The position numbers and the translations under genes were made by a program. From Euglena gracilis (lineage: Eukaryota; Euglenida; Euglenophyceae; Euglenales), in contig CP154957.1 of NCBI GenBank assembly GCA_039621445.1, positions 17,864,595 to 17,928,594 of the forward strand: a stretch of DNA of 64,000 nt, read 5' to 3'. Shown piece by piece: positions 8,716 through 17,112 of this stretch. Position 1 is the first letter of the stretch. Each line of letters begins with the position of its first letter. Below the pieces are notes generated by a model. It made no database searches. It saw only the letters and a list, made by a program, of their open reading frames with translations, and had not been told where the DNA came from.

Positions 8716-11694
8716 GTGGGGTTTTGGGGAGGGTTGTTGTGGTGTTTTGTGTGTTTGTGTGTTTGGGTGGAGCAAATGAGCGAACGCAGACACGGGCTGC
8801 GCACACTCCGCTCCTGTCGATGGACACACCAAGGTTGATACCGCTGCAGAGGGGATCTGGGGATCAGCCTCCTGCGACAGCTGGGGAAACGCAGAGACGG
8901 AGGGACGGTCGGACGGGTGGTGCACGAAGTGCAGCGGGACGGGCTGGTGCGATGCAGCGGCGGCGACGGTCCGCGGTGGATCCTGACCTAGCGCTGGCGG
9001 TGGATCGCGTGTCGGGACGTGCTGTGCTGCAGGCACCGCTGTGCCCACTGGGGGGTCCGCTGACTCCCCTTCCTGGCTGCTTGCCTCCTCGTCCTTCTTG
9101 ACGTCCTCGTCGGGCCAGACCCACTCCTCGGGTGGGTCCTCCCACTCGGTGTTGTTGATAACCTCCTGCTCCTGCTTCTTCACCTCCGCGATGATGACCG
9201 CCACCTCAGCCGGGTTGCGGTGGAGGTAGTCCAGCAGGTCCACCTTGAGCTTCTTGGACTTGGCGTACTCGATCATCTGGTGAGAGTAGCGATGGAAGAA
9301 ATTCTTCAACGGCTCCCACGTGAGAGTCGGGTGGCCCTCCCACTTCACCTCGAACTCCCAGTCGCCGTCGTCTCGTCGGCGGTGCCGCCGGATCTCCTCC
9401 ACCGTCCACTCCTCGATGTCCACGTCTTCCTGCGGTCTGGCCTGCCGGTAGGCAAACATCTTGGGTGGGCCCCACAACCGCGTGTCATCGCGGTAGGCCT
9501 TCAGCTGGCAGCGGTGGGCCTCTTGGCGGCGGCCCTCCTCCAGCTCCAGCTCATACGAGTGCTCGCCACGGCGCGCGGTGACCCGGGCTGGGCCAAGCCA
9601 GTAGCTCTCGAGCTTCTGGCCCGGCCGCCTCGGAGGCCGGAGGTACCAGACCAGGTCTCCCTTGGCGAACTCCTCGAGGTCCTTCCTGCTCCGGTTCTTC
9701 TGGTCCGCTTGCCGCTTGTGGAGGTCGTTGAGGACGTCGGCGACCTTCTGGTCCACGGCCTTCTGTCTCTCGAAGAACGACACGGCATCATCCACCATGA
9801 CCGGGGCCTTGTACGGTACGCCACCAGTCCACCGATGCCGTCCATACAGCACCTCGTAGGGGCTCAGGCCGTGCTGCGCCTTGGAGTCGTTCAGCTTCTG
9901 CACTGCCCTGGGCAGGGACTCCACCCAGGTGATCGGGGCCTCGGCCTTCTCGCTCCGGATCCGCTTCTGCAGCTGCGCACCGAGGGACTCCGCCCGCCCG
10001 TTCGCCGCGTGGTGGTACGCCTGGGCGTAGGCGTGGCGGATCCCGTGCAGGCCGCACATGCTGCGCCACCACGCGCCAGCAAAATGCGGCCCGCGATCAC
10101 TCGTGATCACGCTGGGCAGCCCGTGCGGCGACCACCACCCCCGGTACATCGCCTTGGCCACGGTGGCGGCGGTGAGGCCGCGCGTGTGGTGGGCCGTGGC
10201 CACGACCCACCCACTGTGGCGATCGACGCAGGCGGCGAACACGTTGTACAGCTGCCCCTCGAAGTCCACCTCCGGCATCACGAAGAGGTCGATGGCCACC
10301 GACGCCATGATGTACGGCGGGACGGGCGTCGGGCAGACCTTCAGCCGCAGCGGCTGGTGGGGGTGCTCGGTGGCCTGGCACACCGGGCACGTCCGCTGCA
10401 GCCCGCCGGCCACCTTCGCCGCCTCCATCCGGTCCGCGAAGACGCAGGTGCGCTCGGCCTCCTCCACCAGCCGGTCCCCGCCAATGTGGCCGGAGACCGA
10501 GTGCTGCTCCCTCAGCACTTCCGCCAGCAGCCCGCTCGGCACACACCACCTCCCCGCCGAGACGAGCCGCCCATCCACCAGCTGGAACCCGCTGGGCCAG
10601 CCCGGGCCGTTGTGGGCCTGGTCCCAGACGGGCTTCCAGCGCGGGCACACCGCATACGCCTTGCTCCAGTCCATGTCGAAGACGTTGATGTCCAGGTCAG
10701 GCTGCGGGGGCACGGGATCCGCGGTTGACGGCACACCTGCTGCGGGCGCTGCAGACGGGACTGACGCGGCCGGTGACGGCACACCGGCTGCGGACGCTGG
10801 GATGGGCATGGCCGGTGATGACACACCGGCTGTGGGCGCTGCGGACGGTGCGATGGACTGCGGTGCGGTGGACTGCGGTGCTGGTGATGGGACTGGCGAT
10901 GGCGCGTTGGGTGATGGTGCTGGCACGGACGCTGGTGATGCGATGCACGACGCAGACGGTGGGACTGCCGCAGACGATGCCGACGGTGGGACTGCTGCGG
11001 CCGCGGGTGACGAGGCTGACGGGCGCATCTCGCGTGGGTGCTCGGATCGCGTTCCGTGCGAGGGGTCTGCTGGGGCGTCTCGGGCGTTGCGCTGCGTGTC
11101 GAGGCGGCTGCGCGTGGTGACGGCGATGTGGGACGCTGACGGGACCGCGGCGAACGACTGGAGCGGGATCAGCTGGATGACGGCCAGCTCTCTCCCCTCC
11201 TTCAGGGTTGACCTCTCCACCTGCTCCGCCTTGGTCTCCTCGTCCTCGGGATGCACTGCCTTCGGGGTGGACTTCTCGCGCAGCTTCTCCTCCAGGATGT
11301 GGGCCTTCATCTCCTTCGTGTCGGCCTCGGTGCCGTGCCACGAGGTGTCGCGCCAGCCTTGCGATGCCGGGTAGGCCCAGCGAGACATGGCATCGCCCAC
11401 CACGTTGGTCTCGCCGGGGACGTGCACCACGGTGATGCGGAACTTGTTGAGCTTCGCATGCCATCTGGCCCGCCTCCCCTGCGGGCCCACTCCGGCGACG
11501 TACTCCTTGTACCACGACTCCAGGCTGCGGTGGTCGGTCAGGACGAGGATCTCGTTGTCCAGCAGGAAGCCCGCCCACTTGTCGAGGGCGGCCACCACGG
11601 CATACGTCTCCTTGTCCCGGACATCCCACCGAAGGCGCTGCCCCTCGGTGAGCTTCCGGGACATGAAGGCCACCGGGACGGAGGCCCCCGACAT
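8710..11694 (-). CDS. Pol C-terminal part: RNase H, integrase, chromodomain
   Basis: The 994-codon frame starts by chance at an ATG just inside the RNase H domain. A TAA lies upstream in the preceding insertion. RNase H: PVAFMSRKL, then DKETYAVV (catalytic Glu), LTDHRSL and GDAMSR within residues 1-105. A Ser/Pro/Ala-rich linker covers about 175-335. Integrase: HHCC finger H398, H403, C436, C439, and the DDE core D469 (VAIDLF), D533 (TSDRGPHF) and E569 (GRAESL), with 35 residues between the last two, as expected. Chromodomain at about 759-800 (EEWTVEEIRRH...FEVKWEGHPTLTWEPLKNF) with aromatic cage-type residues. A tail of roughly 190 residues is unassigned. All catalytic residues are present, so this half looks intact, but it is cut off from the RT by the insertion at 11697-12290. 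Confidence 0.93.
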   Translation of the reverse strand: MSGASVPVAFMSRKLTEGQRLRWDVRDKETYAVVAALDKWAGFLLDNEILVLTDHRSLESWYKEYVAGVGPQGRRARWHAKLNKFRITVVHVPGETNVVGDAMSRWAYPASQGWRDTSWHGTEADTKEMKAHILEEKLREKSTPKAVHPEDEETKAEQVERSTLKEGRELAVIQLIPLQSFAAVPSASHIAVTTRSRLDTQRNARDAPADPSHGTRSEHPREMRPSASSPAAAAVPPSASSAAVPPSASCIASPASVPAPSPNAPSPVPSPAPQSTAPQSIAPSAAPTAGVSSPAMPIPASAAGVPSPAASVPSAAPAAGVPSTADPVPPQPDLDINVFDMDWSKAYAVCPRWKPVWDQAHNGPGWPSGFQLVDGRLVSAGRWCVPSGLLAEVLREQHSVSGHIGGDRLVEEAERTCVFADRMEAAKVAGGLQRTCPVCQATEHPHQPLRLKVCPTPVPPYIMASVAIDLFVMPEVDFEGQLYNVFAACVDRHSGWVVATAHHTRGLTAATVAKAMYRGWWSPHGLPSVITSDRGPHFAGAWWRSMCGLHGIRHAYAQAYHHAANGRAESLGAQLQKRIRSEKAEAPITWVESLPRAVQKLNDSKAQHGLSPYEVLYGRHRWTGGVPYKAPVMVDDAVSFFERQKAVDQKVADVLNDLHKRQADQKNRSRKDLEEFAKGDLVWYLRPPRRPGQKLESYWLGPARVTARRGEHSYELELEEGRRQEAHRCQLKAYRDDTRLWGPPKMFAYRQARPQEDVDIEEWTVEEIRRHRRRDDGDWEFEVKWEGHPTLTWEPLKNFFHRYSHQMIEYAKSKKLKVDLLDYLHRNPAEVAVIIAEVKKQEQEVINNTEWEDPPEEWVWPDEDVKKDEEASSQEGESADPPVGTAVPAAQHVPTRDPPPALGQDPPRTVAAAASHQPVPLHFVHHPSDRPSVSAFPQLSQEADPQIPSAAVSTLVCPSTGAECAQPVSAFAHLLHPNTQTHKTPQQPSPKPHL

Positions 11695-11696
11695 AA

Positions 11697-12290
11697 AACC
11701 GCACGGGTAAAAGCCGGTCGGCCTTTAATGCCAGACGACTTTTGGCTACCCCCGGTATGGGGGGGGTCTTAAATGGGGGGGTCGGTCCCGGCCAAAGGGC
11801 GGCCTTCGGCCGGCCAGGGGGGGGTCTTATATGGGGGGGTCTTATATGGGGGGGGCATGGTAATTGGGGGGGGGGGGCAGGGGTTTTTCGGCAGTCCCCC
11901 CGTGAGACTGAAATTTTTAATTTTCACCCCCCCCGTGAGACTGACAATTTTAATTTTCAGCCCCCCCCCCGAGACTCAAAATTTTTTGAGCCCCCCCCGT
12001 GAGAGTTAAAATTTCAATTTTCAGCCCCCCCCTGTGGGACTGAAAATTTTGATTTTTAGCCCCCCCCCCCCCCCGGGTCCGAAAATCTTGATCTTCAGCC
12101 CCCATGAGTCGAAAATTTTAGTCGCCTGGCGGGGGAGACCGGCCCACGGCCTCGGTGAACGGTGAGCACTTGCGTGCCTTGACTCACTTTCACTGATTCA
12201 CTTTTTTACCGCAAGGGCTGGGTGCGGTGTTTAGCAGGGTCGGAATAAAACCGGTCGTACCCCTCCGGGGAGGGGGGCGGGATTAAGCCC
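11697..12290. mobile_element. Insertion between RT and RNase H, with G-run foldback structure
   Basis: RT coding ends near EDLRR on one side and RNase H resumes near SGASVPVAF on the other. The roughly 600 bp between do not fit the polyprotein. They hold a foldback core at 11741-11862 (ctaccccc, G runs with tcttatat, a ggccttcggcc hairpin, and catggta) and an array of G/C-run units at 11880-12115. The word ataaaaccg occurs at both edges (11695 and 12246), perhaps a target duplication. The same core family recurs at 23802 and 48654. Confidence 0.75.
11885..12118 (-). repeat. Tandem units of about 33 bp: C run + GTGAGACTGAAAATTTT
   Basis: Six to seven units share gtgagactgaaa, an AT word and ttttcagcccccc. 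The same unit appears in the reverse sense at 22795-22930 (cagtctcacgggggg then gaaaatt). Confidence 0.8.
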
Positions 12291-15200
12291 GACGGGTGGA
12301 GGGCAAGGGGGCGACCGGCGCAGGTCCTCCACCCGCGGCACGCCGTCGATGTTCGGGAACTGCTCCAGCACCGCTCCGATGGCGTAGTCCGACGCGTCGG
12401 TGCGCAGGACGAACGGCTTCGCTGGATCGATGTGGTACAGCTCCAGGTCGGCGACGAGGGCCTTCTTCAGCTTGTCGAACGCCTCCTTCTCCTGCTCCGT
12501 CCACACCACTGGGTGCTTGGATCCCGCCTTGGTCAGCTCCCTCGGCAACTTCAGCTTCTCCTGCAACGGCGCCGCCAGCTCCGCGTAGAGTCTCACGTAG
12601 CCCGCATAGTAATTGCAGACGCCGAGAAACGCGCGGAGACAGCTGACCGTCGGCGGCAGCTGCCAGTGCTGCACCGCCGACAGTTTGCCTGGGGCAGGCG
12701 CCCTCCTGCCGTGCCCCAGGACATGCCCCACGAACTCGACCTGCCTCATGAAGAGCTTGACCTTGCGGCTGTCGCTGACCCATCTGTCCTTCTCCAATGC
12801 CAGCAACGTCTCACGGACGTCTCGGGCGTGCTTCTGGTAGAACTCCTCGTCCATCTCCTCCGCTCCCTGCCGCGTATTGACGATGATGTCGTCGAAGTAC
12901 GGGCGGGAGTGCGCCTTCACCGCCGCGCAGGTGGCGTCGATGTCCCGCTGCAGGAGGGCGGGCCCGACGTTGATCCCCTGCGGGACCACACGCCACTGCC
13001 ACAGCCCACCCGGCAGCTGGACGTTCGTCACCGGTCGGCTCTCCTCCGCCAAGGCCACCTGGTGGAACGCGTCCCGCAAGTCGATGGTGCTGAAGAGGGT
13101 ACACTTCGCCTGCTCCGCCACGATCTCCTCCGTCAAGGGCAAGGGGTAGCTGTCCGCCATGATCTGCAGGTTCGTCACCGCGTAGTCACACACCATCCTC
13201 CACTTCCCGTTCTTCTTCCGAATCGGGAAGGCCGCCGCCCGCCACGGGCCGCGGCCCGGCTCCACCTTCCGGTCGCGGCGGCACTCCTCCTCCATCTCCC
13301 GCAGCGCCTCCAGCCGCTCGCCCTTCAGGTGGATCACCCTCCCCACCACCGGCTGGGCGTTTGGCTTGAGGCGCAGCACCGCCATCCCGTGCTGGCCTCG
13401 GGGCGGCGGATCGGGGTGGACGCGGTCGCAGAAGACGCGGCCCTCGAACTCCTTGAGCATCTCGGCGCGCAGCTGGACGGCCAGCGGATGCTGCTCCTCC
13501 GCCTCGGCCGTGACCACCCCACGGACTTCCTTCGCCTCCTTGCCCGCGTCGATCAGCACCTTGGCCACCATTGCCTCCTCCTCGGCGTCCAGGGCCTCGT
13601 CCTCCTCGTCTCCGTCGGGGCCGTTGACCCCGACGGTGAGCCTCATCTTCCTCACCTCGGCCTCCATCTCCTCCTCCACTTCGGACGGCGTGCGGGGCAA
13701 CGGCGACGGGCTGCGGGCTCGGACGGTCGCGTGGGTGCGTGTGCTTAGCGCTGCGATCTCGCTTGCTTCGGTGCCGGCGATGACCCATCGGGGGTCGTCG
13801 TGGAGCTGGAGCGCATCCCGCCAGGGTTGCACATCCAGCCTGTGCTCCTTCAGCCAGGGGTAACCCAGAATCAGGTCACACCCTATATCACCGTCATGGA
13901 CGGTGATCTGGCTGTTCCACCTCTTCACTCCTCCACTCCTCTCTCCTTCACTCCTCGCGTTGAACACCAGGAGGACGTCCGCCTCGTTGCTGCCGCCTGC
14001 CAGCAGGTCGCCGTTCACGGTCCGCAGCAGCAGCGGCCGCTCGCTGCGGCGGAAACATCCGTTCGGGAACAGGTCCCGACGGATCAGCGACGTCTGCGCC
14101 CCCGTGTCGATGAGGGCCTTCGCCTTCTCCTCCCGGCCGTCGATCTCGATGACCACATCCAGCATCAGCTGGTAGCTGCCGCCCCGCCTCTCCATGCGGC
14201 CCACCTGGAAGGGCCGGCTGGGGCGGTACTGCCACGGACGGACGGTGACCTTGTGGACCTTCCGCGGGGGGTGTGGCTCGTCGGCGGCGGTGGTGACGGG
14301 CTCGGCGGGTGGATCGTTGTGCGGCTCGGCGGGGGCGCACGATGCTTGGCGGGTGCACGATGGCGGTCGTTGGCGCGGGGCTTGGGACAGCGCCGCTGCT
14401 TGCGGGGGCAGCGCCGTCCGGCTTGGCGGTGCGGTGGCGGACGCGGGTGCGGGTGCCGGCGACGGCGGTATCGCGCTGGGCGGCACGGCTGCTTGGCGGG
14501 TTGGTGGGGTGCGCTCGCACAGGTATCGGACTACACCTTCGGGAATGCGATACACCTGCTCTCGGGTGCCGCGCTGCTGGGATGCCCCACCCAGCTGCCG
14601 TCGATGATGTCGTCGTCCATCTTGCTCCTCCGCGATGTTCTCGCACTGGCCGTCGCACACGATGTCCTGCATGGGGGCCATGGAGTCCGCGATCCAGAAG
14701 CGTGTGGGCTTGCGATAGCCCCACGCCTCGAACATGCAGTAGTCCACATCGACGTACTGCATGTCCTCCACGACCTTGCGGTGGCGGAGTTTCCCATAGC
14801 GGGGATTCTCCAGCCACCACAGGGACGGCCGCAGGTAGGCGATGACCTCCTTCGTCTTGCGGACCAGGAAGTCGGCCTTCCACAGCCGCCGCCTCCTGGT
14901 CGTCATCGCGCTGGAGTACTCGGTGCACGGCGGCAAGGCGGCGACCAACTCGAAGTCGCCGGGCCAGTACTCCTCCCAGTACCGCCAGCGCCGCACGTCC
15001 ACCGTCTTGTCCGCCTTCCACCGCGGGTCGGCGTCCACCGAGATGACGGAGTAGCCGAGCTTCTCCAGCGCCCGCTTCACCGAACCCGTTCCGGAGAACA
15101 GGTCCAGTGCCCACCTCTTTGGCGTCGAGGTTGCCGGTGACGATGCGGCATGCTTCGGTGCCGCCCGGGAGGACGGTGCGCTCTGCGGGGGGGACGGGGC

Positions 15201-15695
15201 GCTGGTTGCTGCGGGTGCGGAGCGTGGTGCCGCTGACGGTGCTGCTGATGGCGGGGGCAGCGTCGTCCGGCTTGGTGCGGTCTGGCACGGTGCTCGCTTC
15301 TGCTGCTGCCGGGCTGGGGGCGTCGCGGTGGCACGATGCTGCGTAGATGTTGGCTCGGACGCAGCTGGCTTGGCGGGGGGCGAGGACAGCGCAGACGAGA
15401 CCGGTCGCTTGGCGGGGGGCGAGGACTGCGCAGACGAGACCGGTCGCGCCGCAGACGATTGCTCGGAACGACGGGACTTCTTCTGTAGCACGGACCAGTA
15501 GTTGTTTGTCGAAATCTGATGGGCCCCGCCTTGACCGTGTGCTTCAGGGCACGGTCTCTCCCCTCCTTGGGAGATTTGGGGCTTGCTGGGTCTGGGGGGC
15601 GTGCGGGGCTCTTGGGTGATTGCCCGCACGCTCACGCCGGCGTTGGGATTTGACGGCCGGCCCAGACCCCCATCCCTGGGGCCTGGGCGGCCCCG
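12231..15695 (-). CDS. Pol N-terminal part: cytosine-5 methyltransferase-like domain, aspartic protease, reverse transcriptase
   Basis: This frame is continuous with the C-terminal Gag frame except for the UGA at 15696-15698. Counting from the GTG codon at 15635: residues 1-170 are Pro/Ser/Ala-rich. At 176-316 is a SAM-dependent methyltransferase with motif I LDLFSGTGSV, catalytic PPCTEYS (Cys 237) and motif VI-like WWLENPRYG, then DYCMFEAWGYRKPTRFW. Protease at about 485-615 has ALIDTGAQTSLI (Asp 510) and DLILGYPWL. RT at about 745-1015 has WRMVCDYAV, FSTIDLRDAFHQV, LPGGLWQWRVVPQG and YFDDIIVN (Asp 915/916). RNase H begins at FVLRTDASDYAIGAVLEQ (Asp 1080). The frame then enters the insertion and stops at TAA 12231-12233. 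Expression through the UGA is inferred from the shared frame. Confidence 0.92.
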   Translation of the reverse strand, partial: RGRPGPRDGGLGRPSNPNAGVSVRAITQEPRTPPRPSKPQISQGGERPCPEAHGQGGAHQISTNNYWSVLQKKSRRSEQSSAARPVSSAQSSPPAKRPVSSALSSPPAKPAASEPTSTQHRATATPPARQQQKRAPCQTAPSRTTLPPPSAAPSAAPRSAPAATSAPSPPQSAPSSRAAPKHAASSPATSTPKRWALDLFSGTGSVKRALEKLGYSVISVDADPRWKADKTVDVRRWRYWEEYWPGDFELVAALPPCTEYSSAMTTRRRRLWKADFLVRKTKEVIAYLRPSLWWLENPRYGKLRHRKVVEDMQYVDVDYCMFEAWGYRKPTRFWIADSMAPMQDIVCDGQCENIAEEQDGRRHHRRQLGGASQQRGTREQVYRIPEGVVRYLCERTPPTRQAAVPPSAIPPSPAPAPASATAPPSRTALPPQAAALSQAPRQRPPSCTRQASCAPAEPHNDPPAEPVTTAADEPHPPRKVHKVTVRPWQYRPSRPFQVGRMERRGGSYQLMLDVVIEIDGREEKAKALIDTGAQTSLIRRDLFPNGCFRRSERPLLLRTVNGDLLAGGSNEADVLLVFNARSEGERSGGVKRWNSQITVHDGDIGCDLILGYPWLKEHRLDVQPWRDALQLHDDPRWVIAGTEASEIAALSTRTHATVRARSPSPLPRTPSEVEEEMEAEVRKMRLTVGVNGPDGDEEDEALDAEEEAMVAKVLIDAGKEAKEVRGVVTAEAEEQHPLAVQLRAEMLKEFEGRVFCDRVHPDPPPRGQHGMAVLRLKPNAQPVVGRVIHLKGERLEALREMEEECRRDRKVEPGRGPWRAAAFPIRKKNGKWRMVCDYAVTNLQIMADSYPLPLTEEIVAEQAKCTLFSTIDLRDAFHQVALAEESRPVTNVQLPGGLWQWRVVPQGINVGPALLQRDIDATCAAVKAHSRPYFDDIIVNTRQGAEEMDEEFYQKHARDVRETLLALEKDRWVSDSRKVKLFMRQVEFVGHVLGHGRRAPAPGKLSAVQHWQLPPTVSCLRAFLGVCNYYAGYVRLYAELAAPLQEKLKLPRELTKAGSKHPVVWTEQEKEAFDKLKKALVADLELYHIDPAKPFVLRTDASDYAIGAVLEQFPNIDGVPRVEDLRRSPPCPPPVGLNPAPLPGGVRPVLFRPC

Positions 15696-15698
15696 TCA
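15696..15698 (-). other. In-frame UGA between gag and pol (possible readthrough stop)
   Basis: Gag ends ...QEQYHE then UGA CGG. The frame after the stop continues without another stop through methyltransferase, protease and RT. A single stop between gag and pol in the same frame is the arrangement used for readthrough by gammaretroviruses. A cytosine after UGA favours leaky termination in general. Confidence 0.75.
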
Positions 15699-17112
15699 CT
15701 CATGATACTGCTCCTGGACGGCCGAGACGTTGCTCTTGCCGTCCTTGCCTTTGCCCTTGGACTTTCCTTTTCCTTGATCTCCTTTGGCTCCACCTTTCGC
15801 CTTGCCTTTTCCTTTGCCTTCATCTTGTCTTGGGGCATTCGATGTCCACTGCTCGCCTTGGTACCCACCACCTTTTCCTTTTCCTTCATTTCCTTGCCAT
15901 GCACTCGATGACCACTGCTCGGCTTGGTATCCACCCTTTCCTTTTCCTTCTTCACTCGTCCATGGGCTCGATGACCACTGCTCCGGGTACCCACGTCCCC
16001 CTTGGCCTTGACCTTTGCCTTGGGGCGCGGGCACCGGCGGCGTCGGTGGACGTGGTTGCTGCGCTTGCTTCTCCTTCTTCGGCGGCACGTTCGTCTTCTC
16101 CACCTCCTGGATGTACGGCTCCTCGGTGGTGTCGTCGACCTCCACGTCCCGCTGCCACCGTGGTACCGGCCGCTTCTCCGGGATCTCCTTCTCCTTCTCG
16201 GGGGCCATCTTCGCCTCCATCCGCAGCCATCTCACCATGAGGTTGTGGATGTCCTTCGCCGGTAGGTCGCACGAGTCGGCCGTCACCGTGACGATGCTGC
16301 CGCCCTCGAGCCGCTGGCGGTCGTACACGGCCTTCACCAGGGTGCGGTGCTCGTCGCCCACTGGAACCACCACGAAGCGGCGCCCCGCCTTCCGCACCGA
16401 GGCCGGGTCCACCGTGGTCTCTTGCTTGATCATCTCCTTCACCTCCTCCACCGTCGCGTCCATCGGCAGGCCCTCCAGCACGATGGACCGGTGATCCACC
16501 CGCTTGTCCTCCTCCTGCGCCACCTTCCGACGCCAGGGGTGGAGGGGCATGGCCTCCACGAGGAGCTTCCCCAGCTCCTCCTCCTCCATGCCCACCTGCC
16601 TCGCCATGGACGCCATCTGCGCGTAGTACTCCCTCCAGGACTTCTCGGTCAGCTTCCCGCTCGTCACCAGCTTCAGCTTCCTCATTCGCCGCCGCAGGAC
16701 CTCCTTGTCCTCGCCGCCGTTCGCCAGGTCCACCTCCGCGAACAGCACGGCATACTCCACCTCTCCTTTGGTCTCGATCTCCTCGTCCAGCATCAGCACC
16801 GTGGCCTCGTCCAAAGCCGCGCGGAACATGGCGAGGCGCTGAGCTGACGTGATGGACGGCCACGCCTGCTCGAGTTCCCGAAGGAACAGGAGCCACCGCC
16901 TCCGCCACTGCGGCCAGTCCTCCGGATGCCCGGAGAACCGGCCCGGGTGGAGGCCGATGACGGAGTCCACCAGCGGCGCCGGGAGGAAGTGCAGGGCCGC
17001 TGGCTGGGCCTGCACCGGGGCGATGCGGACCTCTCGCACCGCGGACGCGCTGCCGACGGGGACGGCGGATGGCCCGCCGTCAGGCGGGCGATGGAGAGGG
17101 ACGGCACCCCGC
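15699..17112 (-). CDS. Gag C-terminal part: capsid-like, RRM-like and basic GKG tail
   Basis: The frame runs from the G run at about 17098-17112 to the UGA. Its only candidate starts are non-ATG, so it most likely continues the upstream Gag frame after a frame change. Counting from 17039: residues 30-165 hold a capsid-type helical region (FSGHPEDWPQWRRRWLLFL). Residues 184-255 (SIVLEGLP ... RRFVVVPV) have the strand-helix pattern and RNP-like motifs of an RRM. The tail at about 340-430 has three repeats of EQW(S/T)S...GKGKGG followed by Lys/Gly-rich sequence. No CCHC zinc knuckle is present, so the basic GKG tail probably binds nucleic acid instead. Confidence 0.8.

Noticed and set aside
9220-15140. 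Plus-strand frames of 430-500 codons opposite pol
   Set aside because: Antisense shadows of the GC-rich pol frames; rich in Leu/Arg/His, no domains, and the minus strand carries clear RT, protease and integrase motifs.
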